Of a DNA stretch of 64,000 bases, positions 1-12,088 are shown one piece after another. Each line of letters opens with the position of its first letter. Within the stretch, counting starts at the first letter, position 1. The stretch lies in NCBI RefSeq assembly GCF_910592395.1, contig NC_088322.1:2976001-3040000 (forward strand), given 5' to 3'. This stretch comes from Lineus longissimus. Lineage: Eukaryota > Nemertea > Pilidiophora > Heteronemertea > Lineidae. Below the pieces are notes generated by a model. It did no database searches. It had not been told where the DNA came from and was given only the letters and a program-made list of their open reading frames with translations. The position numbers and the translations under genes were made by a program.

Positions 1-3000
1 CTATTTTACAGGTTTTCCAAGACATCTATAAGGTGTTGATTAACGAGTCTTTTGAGGAGTATCGTTATTTTATCCATCAAATGGAAACACTAGCTCCATT
101 GTGTTCAGGGATTGAGTACTCAAAGTGTCCAGCATGCCCACAGGTAAGAAGAGCTCTTTTAGCAGACTCTTTGTGTCCCAAATCTGTCACGTTTCAATCC
201 AAATGAACTCGGTTAGCAAAAATTGATGGAAATGATGTTCTGTATGTTGTTCAGTTGTTCTGTAATCAAAGCACAAACAGTTACATTGTAAGTTTTGAAG
301 ATGATGGTTCTGGCAGTGATGATCATGGTGCTGCAGATGATGATATTTGAGCATGAATTTCTTTGAATGTTTTTAGAAAAATGAGTACCAACGAATCATT
401 TCCATTGATGCAAATATGGGTCTTGTAAGGAAGAAGTCATCTGGCAGCAGTGTGGCTAAACCAAAACATGACCTCTACTTCATTGACCAAAGTGGTGTAG
501 ATAAATTTGTGGCTGCAAATTCAAAGGCTCAACCGTCAAAGGAAGTGGTATGTACCCTGGTCTCGTGTCATATTGGGCACTTGACCTATAATACAGTAGC
601 CCTAATTAGGCAGCATTTGTGAGGCTGTTTTCATTCACAATTGGCATTGGAGAGATGGTGGCAAATTTGATGTCTAAATTGATAATAATGAGCTTAAAGG
701 TACAATAATACTTGACATCCGGCTAAGGAAGGAGGTCAGAAGTCGAGTCCCTTGTTCACATTGCACACTCCTGAACTCGCGGAAACCATTGGTGGATGTC
801 AAAATTGATGCATTTGTATTTTTTTCAGGATTGCAGTGATTTCAAAGCTGGCAGTATGCGCTCCAAAGGAAGGCACGCAAAACTGGATGAAACTGCTGTT
901 TTTGGTGCAGCTTGTAGACATGACTTTCCTCAGCTCATGTTCAGCTTGAAGCATGGTGAAAGGTATGACAATTGATGAGGAAATTTGCTCTGTTGTGAAG
1001 TTCACATGAAAGCATGTTGTCAATTTTTAAAATTGGTGTTGAGGCATTGCTTCATTACTTTTGATGCAGTAATATATTCTGGCTTATCTCCTTGCTTGCT
1101 GACAAGGCAGGCTCACCATCAGGCATCAGGCGAAGGAAGCTAGGTACACTCCACTTTATGAATAACGTGGGAGTGCGGATGGCTTGTTACCAAAATCATT
1201 CAGAGGAAATTATAACGATGATGAAAAACTAATCTGATAACTTGTGTCTGTATAAAATGTGTCTTGTGTCTGCTAGTGTCTGTATGAAATTTACCAATCA
1301 TGTATGTATATAGTGTATTTTCTTATTTTCATGACAATCATGTTTTGCAGGTTGGCCTACCCAGTGTATCTCATCCAGGAGTTGCTGAGAAGACATGGGG
1401 AACCAACGTCTATTTCATGTATGATATTGCATGTATGCTGGATAATCACGTCAAGGTAATTGTTTTGATCATTTTGGTCTGATTCTTGTCAATAAGAGTA
1501 TTGATATCTGCCTCATAGCCTCGAGGTGTACACTGCTGGCTACCACCCAATAGGGCCGGCTCTGAACCCTGTAAAGCTCAAAACTAAAGGATTTTAATTC
1601 TCAGTAGTAAAAAAGGAAGCAGTTGGGACAATCGCCCGTGCAGTTCACCTTAATTTGATAGCTTCAGTTTTATAGCATTGAATCTAATTACATGTGCAAA
1701 TATTTGTCTCTCAGGATAATGTTGTTGTAATTTCTTTTGCAGAAACATTATCCTGATATGTCGTTGGACTCAAAGAAGTTTGCCATTCCTATATTCCATT
1801 CCTATGGTCACAAGTTCGACTGTCAGGTATTTTTGTTTTCTATTTGTTGGCAGATAAGTATGGCCACTTGATGCAAGGCTATTTATGACAGTTCTTTGAA
1901 TTTGTTATTGCACCACAGGTTCACCATGTTTTTGCCTGTGCTGACATGGGTACCTCATGACCTGTTAGCAGCAACAAATCTAGTTAATATTTCATCCTGG
2001 CGATACATGTACATTTTGGTGATATCACATTTACCAAGGAGGTTCTACAATTTGAATAAAACTGATGTGGCACACATACAGATCCTGGCAAGGAAATGTC
2101 GTAGAAGTGATGGTCACTGGCATCTGCTTCAGTTATTTGGAGATTTTTTGTTATTATTGTTTTATTCAACCAAGCACGTTCATGTAATACAGAAATGTTA
2201 GCGAGTATGCAATGTCTGTTGACATGTATGCTTTGTGGTAAACTGTCAGTACATGTAACAATCAATCTTGGACTATATTGTTTTAACGACGAAATTCGGT
2301 GAATTTGACCTGTTTCAATCTTCATGCAGACATTTCATTCACACATGTACTTTTTCAATTTTCAACTAACCTTTGCAGGTTCAGTACAGTCCAAGACGAA
2401 ATGCTGGATTTGCATTGACAGATGGAGAATGTTTAGAGCGTCTCTGGTCATACCTGAGGAATTTTTCAAAGATTACCAAGGAAATGACACCAAGTCATCG
2501 TGTTGATACCCTGACAGATGCCCTGATTCATTATGCCAACAGGAATTATTTGAAGATCGGTAAATATATTTTCTTACAAACTGTAATTTGATTGGTGAAT
2601 TGTTTGCAATAGCTATTAATTGATCTGATTGGTGGTTTTCAGCTGACTCAATCTGAATGAGCAACTCGTCTGAGGTCTGCTTTTAAGGTTTCAGGATTAA
2701 CCAGGCTTAAATTTAGCAGTCAGATTTTGATCTTAACAATGATTTTGATCAGACTTGCTGCTTGATATTATTTACATGTAATTTGATGATACAGAGAGTC
2801 GCAGCATACAATACATGCATGCAAGTAGTGTCATTGTTCGGGATATAATATGTATAATGGAGATGCCTCAGTAATGATCATGACATTGAGGTGATTCATG
2901 TGGAGCATCAGGATCTTGCATACCACTTCTTATCCTGATAAAATTAGGCTTGCAAAAACGAATATCAGCTTGGGAGAGTTAGGGCTGGTGCCGCCAAGAC

Positions 3001-4754
3001 CAATACCTTATTGGCCCAATACATGTATATGTACGCAATGTTGTCTGACACCTCTGGCAGAATGTCAGTTTTGTGTGATACTTGAAAAGTGCAATGACGT
3101 GCTCATGACTAATAGGTGGTGGCATTTTGTTTTTGTCATTCTCTGAGAGTCTTTTTACTTTGGTGTGTTTACCTGATATACGTAGACGTATGGTCAACAA
3201 ATAGAGGTTGAAAGAGACTTACCAGATACTTTCCATGTTCATATATTTCATCTGAGCATCAGGCCCTTCGGCCTGTTGTTATTTTGAAAATGTTAGGTGG
3301 TTCCCCTAGCAAGAATACATGATGTATGGTACCAGTTATTGAAAAGGCCTCACTTTCAAGGTCACATGTGTCAATTGGAGCAAATTAGCTGTGCCGCTAG
3401 GCTGAGTAATTTGGGCACATATCTTAACCAATATGTCTGTTCATCTTAAATCAAACCTGCATACATGTACGTACATGTACGCCCTGTTATCTTGGGATGG
3501 TATTTATATTGAATCGATTCACCATCTGTGAACCTGAATACTAGTACCTTCATGATTCCTTTACTGCCAGTTGCCCTGAATAATGATATCATAAGTTTAT
3601 CTATGAAGCACTGCACAAGATATTTCACAAACATGTTGGATTTCACTTGTCTTTCAAGGTCACACATTTCTAATAACATAACTTTTTGTAACACTTGCTC
3701 ATTTTTCAGCTTAAGTCCAACCGGAGAACACAATGGCACTTGGCTGTTTCTTGAACAATTTGTTTTCAGTTGGCGTGTCGTTTGGTCAACTTTATGTACA
3801 TGATTGTGACTTAAAATAAAATCTTGTATTCATTGTTTAACTTTGTAGGAACATTCCTTAGTTCCAAAATGGAGAAGGCCAAAGATGTCGCGATGACTTC
3901 ATCAAAAGAACTGACCATCCTCCTTTCAACTATGCAAGGTACAACTCACGTCAGAACCAGAAACTGTGGGGCTGCTCTCTCACATAGTTGTCATGCATCA
4001 AAGACAATACGTCTTGGTAGCCTTGATCTATTCATCCTGATGTTTCCACTATTTAAATTTCTCCAATGGAACTGAGCTACCCAGTCTCTCACACCACAAC
4101 ATGGTGTTGTGGTCCCAAGAAATATTTCTATACCAAGCAACGGCACACCAGCTGGGATATACGATCCTGGATTGTTGGAACGCCCACTATCAAGATTGTG
4201 CACAATTCGCATCTTTCCAATGGAGTTTCTTTCTGTGTTGAGAATTTTTTGGCAGTGATTTTTTAAACTTTTATCTTTCTTTTAGCAACTACGGCTGATG
4301 TGCGAAATTGGATGTTCGAAGAAAGATCCGCAGCGTACAAGAGACATGAAAATTGTCCAGGTATGTGTATTGAAAATTGGATAATCTCTTCTCTTTTTCC
4401 CAGGACAGGCTACCTAGCAATTTGAAAAGAATATAAGTGATATTGAGTCTGTCGCGGAACTGTTTCTCCATTGTGTGCTTGCTCTCACAAACAGTAACCT
4501 TACAGAGTATTCCAAGTACTTGTACATGTAGTCAAGTAAAATTTTGACACTGCCTTTGAAATTCCTTTTCTCATTACCGTACATGTATATAATTTCAGCG
4601 AAATCAGGAAAAGACAAACTTTTGCCTCTTCTCCATCAACACTGCACTGAAAGAAAAATTCTGTTGGAAATGATGAATAAATATGCAGGTAATAATGGCT
4701 TTTTGGTGCTGTGTCCAAATTCATTTGTCAGATGTTGCCTGCTGACGAGTGTGA

Positions 4755-5611
4755 TTGTGGGAGCCGGGGGTCAAGTGTAGAACACGTCTCAAAAACGAAC
4801 AACCGAACACATTGTTGTAAATGAAACGGTTTACTGAAATCAAGAAGTAGACATCAGTACAAAACAGTAGCACAAAAATATGCAAAGAAAATACAATCAA
4901 ACGCAATCACGACAATGAAAATACCAGACAAAAACCCAATTCCTCACAATGTGTCCCAAATAGGCAATAAACTACAGTATAAATGAAGTGACAGAATCAG
5001 CTGGAGCCCAATGCTCAATAGAATAAGACAGAGACAGTATACTATAATATAAATCAGTGTAGGCCCAATGCCAAGTAAAACTGCACTCAAGTCAAACCAA
5101 AGATAAGATTCTTCAAAACATTCAATAACGGCAATCATAAAACCAACCAAGCATGACACAACTCAAAACAGGAGGACATAATGGTATTACATGTTAAACG
5201 ATCAATAAAGACAAACACATAATGATGAAATAATACTATATAGTACATATTGTACACCCTATGCATGGGGAAAATAACCAGCACATGTGGATCTCCACAG
5301 CATGGACTGAAAAATGGTCTCAAAGACAACAAAAATGTTTACTCACAAGACAAATTAGACTCCCTAGCTCGTCCCTGAATCCCACTTTACGATTACAATG
5401 AAAATGAACACAAATAGTAACATCCAAGATACAGATGCGGACAGATAAAAACACTGAAACCAAGATAACTGGTCTTGGTCCCAGACCTCCATCGGCAAGA
5501 AGGGAAAAGGAACCCCCAAATGACCTATGCAAATTAGAGGTCAACATGTATAAATAAAACTTTTGAACAAATATTTAGGCGGGAAAGTTTAAACACAAAA
5601 TGGCCTTCACA
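4755..5611 (-). repeat. 3' LTR of BEL-1
   Basis: Direct repeat of 12089-12944. It is bounded by target duplication GTGAT at 4750-4754. The end may be off by one base. Confidence 0.93.
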
Positions 5612-6020
5612 CGCCCGGTCCCTAATTGACCAAGTTAACAACGACAACGACTCAATTACAAAACCAAATATCAAATAGAAGGCCAGCATAACTTGCTTTC
5701 AAATAGATCAAAATACACAAATGAAACACACTAAACTAGACCAGTTCTAAACTTTGAACTTAGTTCCTATCCTAAGAATGAATGTCTACTCGACATGGTG
5801 TCAAAAACCAAACTTTCCAGGATTTGGCACTGAAAATTTGTGACACAAGATATATTTAGTCCAATACTGTCCATTGGCAAATATATTGAATAAATTGCAA
5901 TGTAAAAATGTTAGATAAACACCGGATTATAACAAACACACAAACTAGAATAACTAGAATAATTGAGATTGTCCTCGGTACACACACTGGCACACAGTTC
6001 ATGTGACTATGACAAACAGT

Positions 6021-9000
6021 TTAGTCTTGCTGAGGTTCATCCATTTCTAGTAACAGACACAGTTTGTGGACAGGTCTATCCAGTACAGTTCCAGTTGCTG
6101 TTCGCAACCTTACACGTCTGACAAAACCCCTTTTGTCAGGAAAAGTCTCAACAATCTTGGCCATTGGCCAAGCACCTCGCGGGGAACTCTGATCCACAAT
6201 CAAACAAATGTCTCCAGGAACCACGTTCCTCCTGGGAGTGAGCCATTTCTGCCTTGTTTGGAGAAGGGGAAGGTATTCCTGGATCCATCTCTTCCAAAAC
6301 AAGTCAGCCAGAAATTGGACCTGTCTCCATCTACGCCTTGTGTACAGGTCATTCTTATCAAATGTTCCAACAGGCAAGTACGGTTGTGACTTCAACAACA
6401 ACAGCTGATTTGGAGTAAGAACTTCCAAATCACTAGGGTCACTTGATGCTCTAGTGAGTGGTCGGTCATTAACCACTGCCTCAACTTCACAAAGCAAAGT
6501 ACGCAGTCCCTCGTCACTCACAGATTGTTCCTTCAAAATAACCTTCAACTTCCGTTTCACAGTTTGAACCTGGCGCTCCCAAATGCCTCCTTGGTGAGGA
6601 GCATAGGGAGTGTTGAACTCCCACACAATGCCTTGCTTCGCCAACATTTGCTGGATCCTACTCTGGTCAATACTGCGAAATGCTAACTTTAGTTCCTTTT
6701 CAGATGCAACAAAGTTAGTGCCATTATTCGAGCGCAGCTTTACAACTTGACCTCTACGGGCAACGAATCTTCGAATCGCATTGATACAAGAGTCCGTGTC
6801 TAAACTGTCTGCCAATTCAAGGTGTACAGCTCTGACAGTCAAACATGTGAACAACACACCATAGCGCTTTACCGTACCACGACCTCTTTTGACCTCGATT
6901 GGACCAAAGTAATCAACTCCTGTCCGAGAGAATGGCGGTTCGTCAGGAATTAACCTGTCCTGCGGCAAGTCTGCCATTTTCTGTTCAATCACCTTTGATC
7001 GATGTCTCCTGCAAGTAACACAGTCTGAAATCACCTTTGTGGCAGCTGAATTGGCATTAGTAATCCAAAATCTCTGCCTGAGTTTCGCTATCATATGATT
7101 TCTACCACTATGCAGTAAGTTTCTATGGATGTCCTGGAGTATCAGCTGAGAAACATGACAGTTTTTAGGCAAAATCACTGGATGTTTTGCTTTCCTTGGC
7201 ATAGCTGAATTACTCAACCGACCTCCAACTCTGACCAGACTATCCTCTAGGAATGGATCAAGTTGGTACAATGTACTGGCTCTTTTCACAACATTTCCTG
7301 ATCCTTCCTCAAGACATTTGATTTCCTCACAAAATGTCTCGCGTTGAGAGAAAACTAGAATGGCTTTCTCAGCTTTTCTCAAGTCGTCAACAGTCAGCGG
7401 ACTGCAAGTCACATCATGCCTCTGAACATCTAAGTTCTGTTTACGAACTCTGCTGCGGCGCAGAAGCTCTCCACGCACCCTAAGTATCAGCGCTACGCCT
7501 CTCTTCAGCCCACTCCAAGATGAGTAGTGATTTATCAGCTTTCTTACAGTTTCAGACGCACTATCCTCTATGTCAACTGAACTAACTGCACCAACTGCAG
7601 CACACTTGATCTCAAGATCATCCACGTTGTTTGCTCCAACAAGGTTGGCTATGACGCTGGGGTAAGTCGGCCATTCCTCCATAGGTTTCCACAGAAACTC
7701 TAGACCATTGGACCAAGAACTACAGTTCAAGAAGGCGTCTGCCCACAGGCCTCTCGAAGCATGATCTGCTGGGTTACATTTTGTGTCAATGTAACACCAC
7801 TGGGAAGCATCAGATCCATCATGGATGATTTCTAGTCGATTGGCAACAAATGTTTTGAACCTGGTACCCTTGTTCCTAATGTACTTGATGACAGCGGTAC
7901 TGTCAGTGAAGAAGATTGACTTGTCGAGGGTTAAGTCTAACTCCTTTCTGAGCATTCTATCAACACGAACAGCTACAGTGGCTGCTGTCAATTCCATTCT
8001 TGGAATTGAGATATGTTTGAGCGGTGCAACACGAGATTTGCTAAGTAGCAAGCAGCAGTGGATCCTTCCATCGCCATTCACCAGTCTGAGGTAAGACACT
8101 ACCCCATATCCAGCTTCACTACTGTCACTGAAGTGAACCAACTGGGAAGAAACTACATTGTTAAAGTCCTTCGGTTTGACACACCTGTCTGTCTTGAAGT
8201 TTGAAACCTTAGGTAAATCTGACAACCATCTCTGCCACTTAGCCATATGCTCCTCAGGGATATCATCGTCCCAATCTATTCCAAGGCGGCATAAGTCCTG
8301 CAGAATCAACTTAGCTTTCAGAATGAACGGTGAAAGAAAGCCGATCGGATCATACACTGAGCTTGTCACAGATAAGATACCACGGCGCGTTGGCAGCTTA
8401 TCTTTGTCTATCGTCTTAAAGCCAAACTTGTCTGACTCTGGATCCCATTGGACCCCTAGTGCCCTCTCAAGGGGCAAATTGTCCTTATCCAAATCGATGT
8501 CCTTCATGCCTTTGGCCCTGTCTTCAGCTGGAACTGACTCAACTACAGGTCTACTATTACTAGTCCATTGTGTGAGTCTAAATCCACCCTTGGCGCAAAG
8601 CTCCACCACATTAGCCACCAAAGGGATGGCACTGGCATCACTGGGCTGGTTTCGAAGACAGTCATCGACGTACATGTGTTTTAGTAGAGTGTCTGTGACA
8701 TCCTTCTCATACAGGTGTTGATTGTCCAAAGCGGTTTGCCTGAGGGCAAAATTGGCGCAACTTGGTGAAGATGAGGCACCGAACAAATGCACCATCATCT
8801 GGTATTCAATGAGCGGACCGGATGTGTCTCCATCTTTCCAGTACAAGAATCTCAAGAAGCTAGCTTGTTCAGGGGGCACGCGAACCTGATAGAACATTGA
8901 CTCCACGTCACCCATGACTGCAACATTGTCCTGTCTGAATCTCAGAAGTGTACCAACAAGAGTGTTAGTGAGGTTTGGCCCCTGTAGGAGTTGATCATTA

Positions 9001-11117
9001 AGAGATGTCCCGCCAAATCTTGCCGCACAATCGAACACAACACGCAGCTTCTTCTTCTTCTTCGGGTGGTACACTCCGTGATGTGGTAGGTACCATGTTT
9101 TACCATCGCAACGATTCAACTGCTCAGTCGGCACTTCTCGAGCATATCCCTTTGTCAACACATTGTCCATAAAGGCCTTGTACTCCGTATGAAACTCACT
9201 ATTCCTGGCAAACTTTTTTGCCAATGTAGCTGCACGCTGTTCTGCTTGAGATCTGTTGTTTGGCATGATAACAGAATCACTCTTGAAGGGCAGGCCAAGA
9301 ACATAATGACCTTCCTCCATGTACACTGAAATTTTGGCAATGTCCAGAAATCGCCGATCATCCTGAGATAACTCTTTCTCGTCATCTGCTAAATGCTCAC
9401 TAAAGTCCTGATTGAAATACTGGTGTAGCTGTCTCTCCAAAACACTCACTTTGTTCACAGAAACACGAAAGCTACTCAACTCACTTCGTGTCTTGCCAGG
9501 TTTCACGGGACCATTGACTGACCAGCCCAATAGAGTCCTAATGACGTAGGGACCACTGTCCCGGCTTTGTACAATCTCATAAGGCTCCATAGCCTTTGGC
9601 GCATTCGAACCTATCAGCAAATCAACGTCTGCATCAATCTCTGGAATCTTAACTTTACTGAGATACGGCCATCTATCAATGTCCTCTTGCTTAGGAATGT
9701 CATCCTTACTCACGGGTAACTCGGACTGAGTAAACACTTCAGGTAGCTCAGTGAACACACCAGTATCAAGGCCGCTAACTTCCAATCCCTTCAGCAGGTA
9801 ACCGGTCGATGGCTCAGACTTATCGGACATCGTAGAGATGTTAGTTTTTACCTTCGATCCTCGAAGATTCAGTCGTTCCATCAGTGTCTCAGAACAGAAT
9901 GTAGCCGAACTTCCTGTGTCGAGAAGGGCATCAGTCTTTATTGCCTTGTCACCACTTACTGACTTCACCAATACGGGCACAACCGGCATAGCGTATTCTG
10001 AAATGAGCCCGGACGTGCAACAGTTCCTCAACTCCTGTGCTGCGGTGTCCACTTTCTGTGACCTATGCAAGCAGGTTGGATGTAATCCTGAACACACCTC
10101 ACATTGAAGCCTGTTAGTACAGTTTTTGCTCACATGACCATCGCTCATCAAGCAGCCAAAACACAACTTCTGCGCTCTTAGAAAGCGGATCCTATCATTG
10201 TTTGGCGTGTGCTGTAAACGTCTGCAAACGTCCAAGCCATGAGTACCCTTGCAGTACAGGCATGATTTAACACTATCTGACTTGCCCACATTGTTGACAT
10301 TGTTCCTATGTTGATCAGAACTTGGCCTCACTGCACTACAAGCGGTTGCAAAGCTAGTCTTTGCTGAAGCAGGTTTTCCATATCTCGCCTTTGGTTTCTC
10401 CTGGGAAACCGGTTTACTGTCAACGATTGACCCAAATACTGGATCGTTAAGCAAACGTGATTGCCTGTCAACAAAAGTGACAAAGTCCTCAAATTTGGCT
10501 CTTTTGTTCTTGTCTGAAATGTCAAGAGCACGGCTTCTCCATTGAGCCCTCATTTTGAACGGAAGTTTGGAACTCAGCTCCTGGAGGTTTTTGGGGTGGT
10601 CAAGTTCCCTCATGTACTCTATGTCCTTCATCGTATTCAGACAACCCAGCAAAAACAAGGCATACTTCTTGATCCCTGCCGCATCCTCTGCCTTGATGCT
10701 CGGCCATTTCATCGCTTTCTCAACATAGGCAGTCGAAATGCGGTACTCATCCCCAAAGTTCAACTTTAAGAGCTTCATAGCCCTCTTGTAGCCCTTTGCA
10801 CGATCCATGTGGATGCAACTTCTCACCAACTCTTGAGGCTCTCCAGAAGTGTATTGCTCAAGGTAGTAAATATGATCCTTGGGACTATCAGTCTTGTCGA
10901 TAACGCCATGCTCAAAAGCTCTAACAAACAACCTGAACTGCATTGGATCGCCTGAGAAGACAGGAATTGTTCGTGCTGGCAAAGTTGTTTTCAAATTTTG
11001 TTTCACTAGCGACTCAGTAATGTCATTATGCCTTCTGATAATGTCCTGAAAGGCCTCCATGGCTTCTGACATTCGCGAACCAATTGACTCATCATCAGAC
11101 ACGTCAGGAACTTGCAC
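6021..11117 (-). CDS. pol: BEL-1 gag-pol polyprotein (protease, RT, RNase H, integrase)
   Basis: 1698-residue frame. In order: the DUF1759-type gag domain (IPVFSGDPMQF, residues ~50-200); zinc knuckles with CLYC and CFGC (~285-345); aspartic protease of the DUF1758 type with ALLDTGSSAT (~395); reverse transcriptase with DVESMFYQV and MYVDD (~730-820); RNase H with FSDSSEAGYG (~1010); an integrase HHCC zinc site with CVTCRR (~1365); an integrase core beginning GVDYFG (~1400); and the C-terminal DUF5641 region. The core normally has a D-D-E triad. Here the second position reads SNNGTNF instead of SDNG, so the catalytic Asp appears to be Asn (codon at 6726-6728). The downstream Glu (GGIWERQ) is present. 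The first Met at 11117 is not a biological start. Confidence 0.93.
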   Translation of the reverse strand: MQVPDVSDDESIGSRMSEAMEAFQDIIRRHNDITESLVKQNLKTTLPARTIPVFSGDPMQFRLFVRAFEHGVIDKTDSPKDHIYYLEQYTSGEPQELVRSCIHMDRAKGYKRAMKLLKLNFGDEYRISTAYVEKAMKWPSIKAEDAAGIKKYALFLLGCLNTMKDIEYMRELDHPKNLQELSSKLPFKMRAQWRSRALDISDKNKRAKFEDFVTFVDRQSRLLNDPVFGSIVDSKPVSQEKPKARYGKPASAKTSFATACSAVRPSSDQHRNNVNNVGKSDSVKSCLYCKGTHGLDVCRRLQHTPNNDRIRFLRAQKLCFGCLMSDGHVSKNCTNRLQCEVCSGLHPTCLHRSQKVDTAAQELRNCCTSGLISEYAMPVVPVLVKSVSGDKAIKTDALLDTGSSATFCSETLMERLNLRGSKVKTNISTMSDKSEPSTGYLLKGLEVSGLDTGVFTELPEVFTQSELPVSKDDIPKQEDIDRWPYLSKVKIPEIDADVDLLIGSNAPKAMEPYEIVQSRDSGPYVIRTLLGWSVNGPVKPGKTRSELSSFRVSVNKVSVLERQLHQYFNQDFSEHLADDEKELSQDDRRFLDIAKISVYMEEGHYVLGLPFKSDSVIMPNNRSQAEQRAATLAKKFARNSEFHTEYKAFMDNVLTKGYAREVPTEQLNRCDGKTWYLPHHGVYHPKKKKKLRVVFDCAARFGGTSLNDQLLQGPNLTNTLVGTLLRFRQDNVAVMGDVESMFYQVRVPPEQASFLRFLYWKDGDTSGPLIEYQMMVHLFGASSSPSCANFALRQTALDNQHLYEKDVTDTLLKHMYVDDCLRNQPSDASAIPLVANVVELCAKGGFRLTQWTSNSRPVVESVPAEDRAKGMKDIDLDKDNLPLERALGVQWDPESDKFGFKTIDKDKLPTRRGILSVTSSVYDPIGFLSPFILKAKLILQDLCRLGIDWDDDIPEEHMAKWQRWLSDLPKVSNFKTDRCVKPKDFNNVVSSQLVHFSDSSEAGYGVVSYLRLVNGDGRIHCCLLLSKSRVAPLKHISIPRMELTAATVAVRVDRMLRKELDLTLDKSIFFTDSTAVIKYIRNKGTRFKTFVANRLEIIHDGSDASQWCYIDTKCNPADHASRGLWADAFLNCSSWSNGLEFLWKPMEEWPTYPSVIANLVGANNVDDLEIKCAAVGAVSSVDIEDSASETVRKLINHYSSWSGLKRGVALILRVRGELLRRSRVRKQNLDVQRHDVTCSPLTVDDLRKAEKAILVFSQRETFCEEIKCLEEGSGNVVKRASTLYQLDPFLEDSLVRVGGRLSNSAMPRKAKHPVILPKNCHVSQLILQDIHRNLLHSGRNHMIAKLRQRFWITNANSAATKVISDCVTCRRHRSKVIEQKMADLPQDRLIPDEPPFSRTGVDYFGPIEVKRGRGTVKRYGVLFTCLTVRAVHLELADSLDTDSCINAIRRFVARRGQVVKLRSNNGTNFVASEKELKLAFRSIDQSRIQQMLAKQGIVWEFNTPYAPHQGGIWERQVQTVKRKLKVILKEQSVSDEGLRTLLCEVEAVVNDRPLTRASSDPSDLEVLTPNQLLLLKSQPYLPVGTFDKNDLYTRRRWRQVQFLADLFWKRWIQEYLPLLQTRQKWLTPRRNVVPGDICLIVDQSSPRGAWPMAKIVETFPDKRGFVRRVRLRTATGTVLDRPVHKLCLLLEMDEPQQD

Positions 11118-11704
11118 CTTAGGTTTACGTGCAAACCTTTATCTAAATACTCCAAGTAGGATCCCCTATGATCACTGCTGACATCATCTTCAGATTCAGA
11201 AACGGGCAAATTGGGTTTGGGCCTAACGCTGACAGGCTTTTTACCAGAGTTCTCAAGTCCAGCCAACAGTTCTGCTTTGACAGTGGAGATTTTCACTTGG
11301 GTCTCCAAATCGATTAACTCCTTTTTCTGTTGAAGCTCAAATGCCCTCTCCTCTGCTACCTGAGCAAGCTTGAACTCTTCTGCCGCAATTGCTTGTTTTA
11401 CACGCTCAGCCTCAGCTTTCACCTTCAAAGCCTCAATTTGCAACGTCTTGTTGATGTCCGACAAACTTCTCACACTGAGTTCAGATTCCTCTGCGCTAAC
11501 TTCTTCGTCACCTAACTCGTCCTCTTCGACATCCTGATCGACTTCTGGCTCAGGACTCTTTGCCTGAGCAAACATAGCCTTTGCCTGCTTTCTGACAGAG
11601 GCCCTTCTGGAACCCTGTAAGGCTTGTAACTGGCTTTCAAGGGCCTTTTGAGTAGGCCTACGCTCACGCTCACCCCGACGATTGGGATTTACTGTATGGG
11701 GCAT
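11006..11704 (-). CDS. gag: BEL-1 gag N-terminal part
   Basis: The likely start is the ATG at 11704 (MPHTVNPNRRGERE); the open frame extends upstream only through a TTG. The product is basic at the N terminus, then acidic (EVDQDVEEDELGDEE), then a long Glu/Lys/Ala-rich helix, as in the coiled-coil region of BEL/Pao gag. The frame runs out at 11006, while the following frame (open up to 11117 and readable upstream to about 11135) continues the same protein. A single frame change near 11120-11140 therefore separates them. BEL/Pao elements normally use one gag-pol frame, so this is more likely a mutation than a programmed shift, though the sequence alone cannot exclude the latter. Confidence 0.8.
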   Translation of the reverse strand: MPHTVNPNRRGERERRPTQKALESQLQALQGSRRASVRKQAKAMFAQAKSPEPEVDQDVEEDELGDEEVSAEESELSVRSLSDINKTLQIEALKVKAEAERVKQAIAAEEFKLAQVAEERAFELQQKKELIDLETQVKISTVKAELLAGLENSGKKPVSVRPKPNLPVSESEDDVSSDHRGSYLEYLDKGLHVNLRCKFLTCLMMSQLVRECQKPWRPFRTLSEGIMTLLSR

Positions 11705-12088
11705 TTCGTTAAAGGGAGATCTGAACACAACACACAAACGGAATGTACACAAAGACGTAGGCTTATCAACGCTATTATGTAACCTAAACGAGCCCAACTG
11801 ACATCGTCTCCAAGTGCTTATGAATCCAGACCAGCCGTACTAGACAACACGAAATTGACTTAACGAAATAACGTTCCTCGATGTAAACCCAGCGAAACTA
11901 ACGTAATGACGTAATCCTGATAAAGCGTGACGTAACGTATCCTAACTCGTATTGACGTATCACCGTAGTAACAAACGTGAAGTACCAGTTCCTCCTAACA
12001 AGGTTCTGCTCCGTCAGCTTGCTGCTCGATCATGGCTTGTATCTTCATCCGTCGATCTTGTCACCTCCAACCATTTGTCTTTAAACCA

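Noticed and set aside
3258-3276. Hairpin around GGCCCTTCGGCC in a KDZ intron as an extra double-hairpin copy
   Set aside because: A single hairpin with a different loop and no partner; can arise by chance.
799-5547. Many short open frames on both strands in KDZ introns and BEL-1 LTR
   Set aside because: They lack motifs, and several lie in LTR sequence duplicated exactly at 12277-12880.
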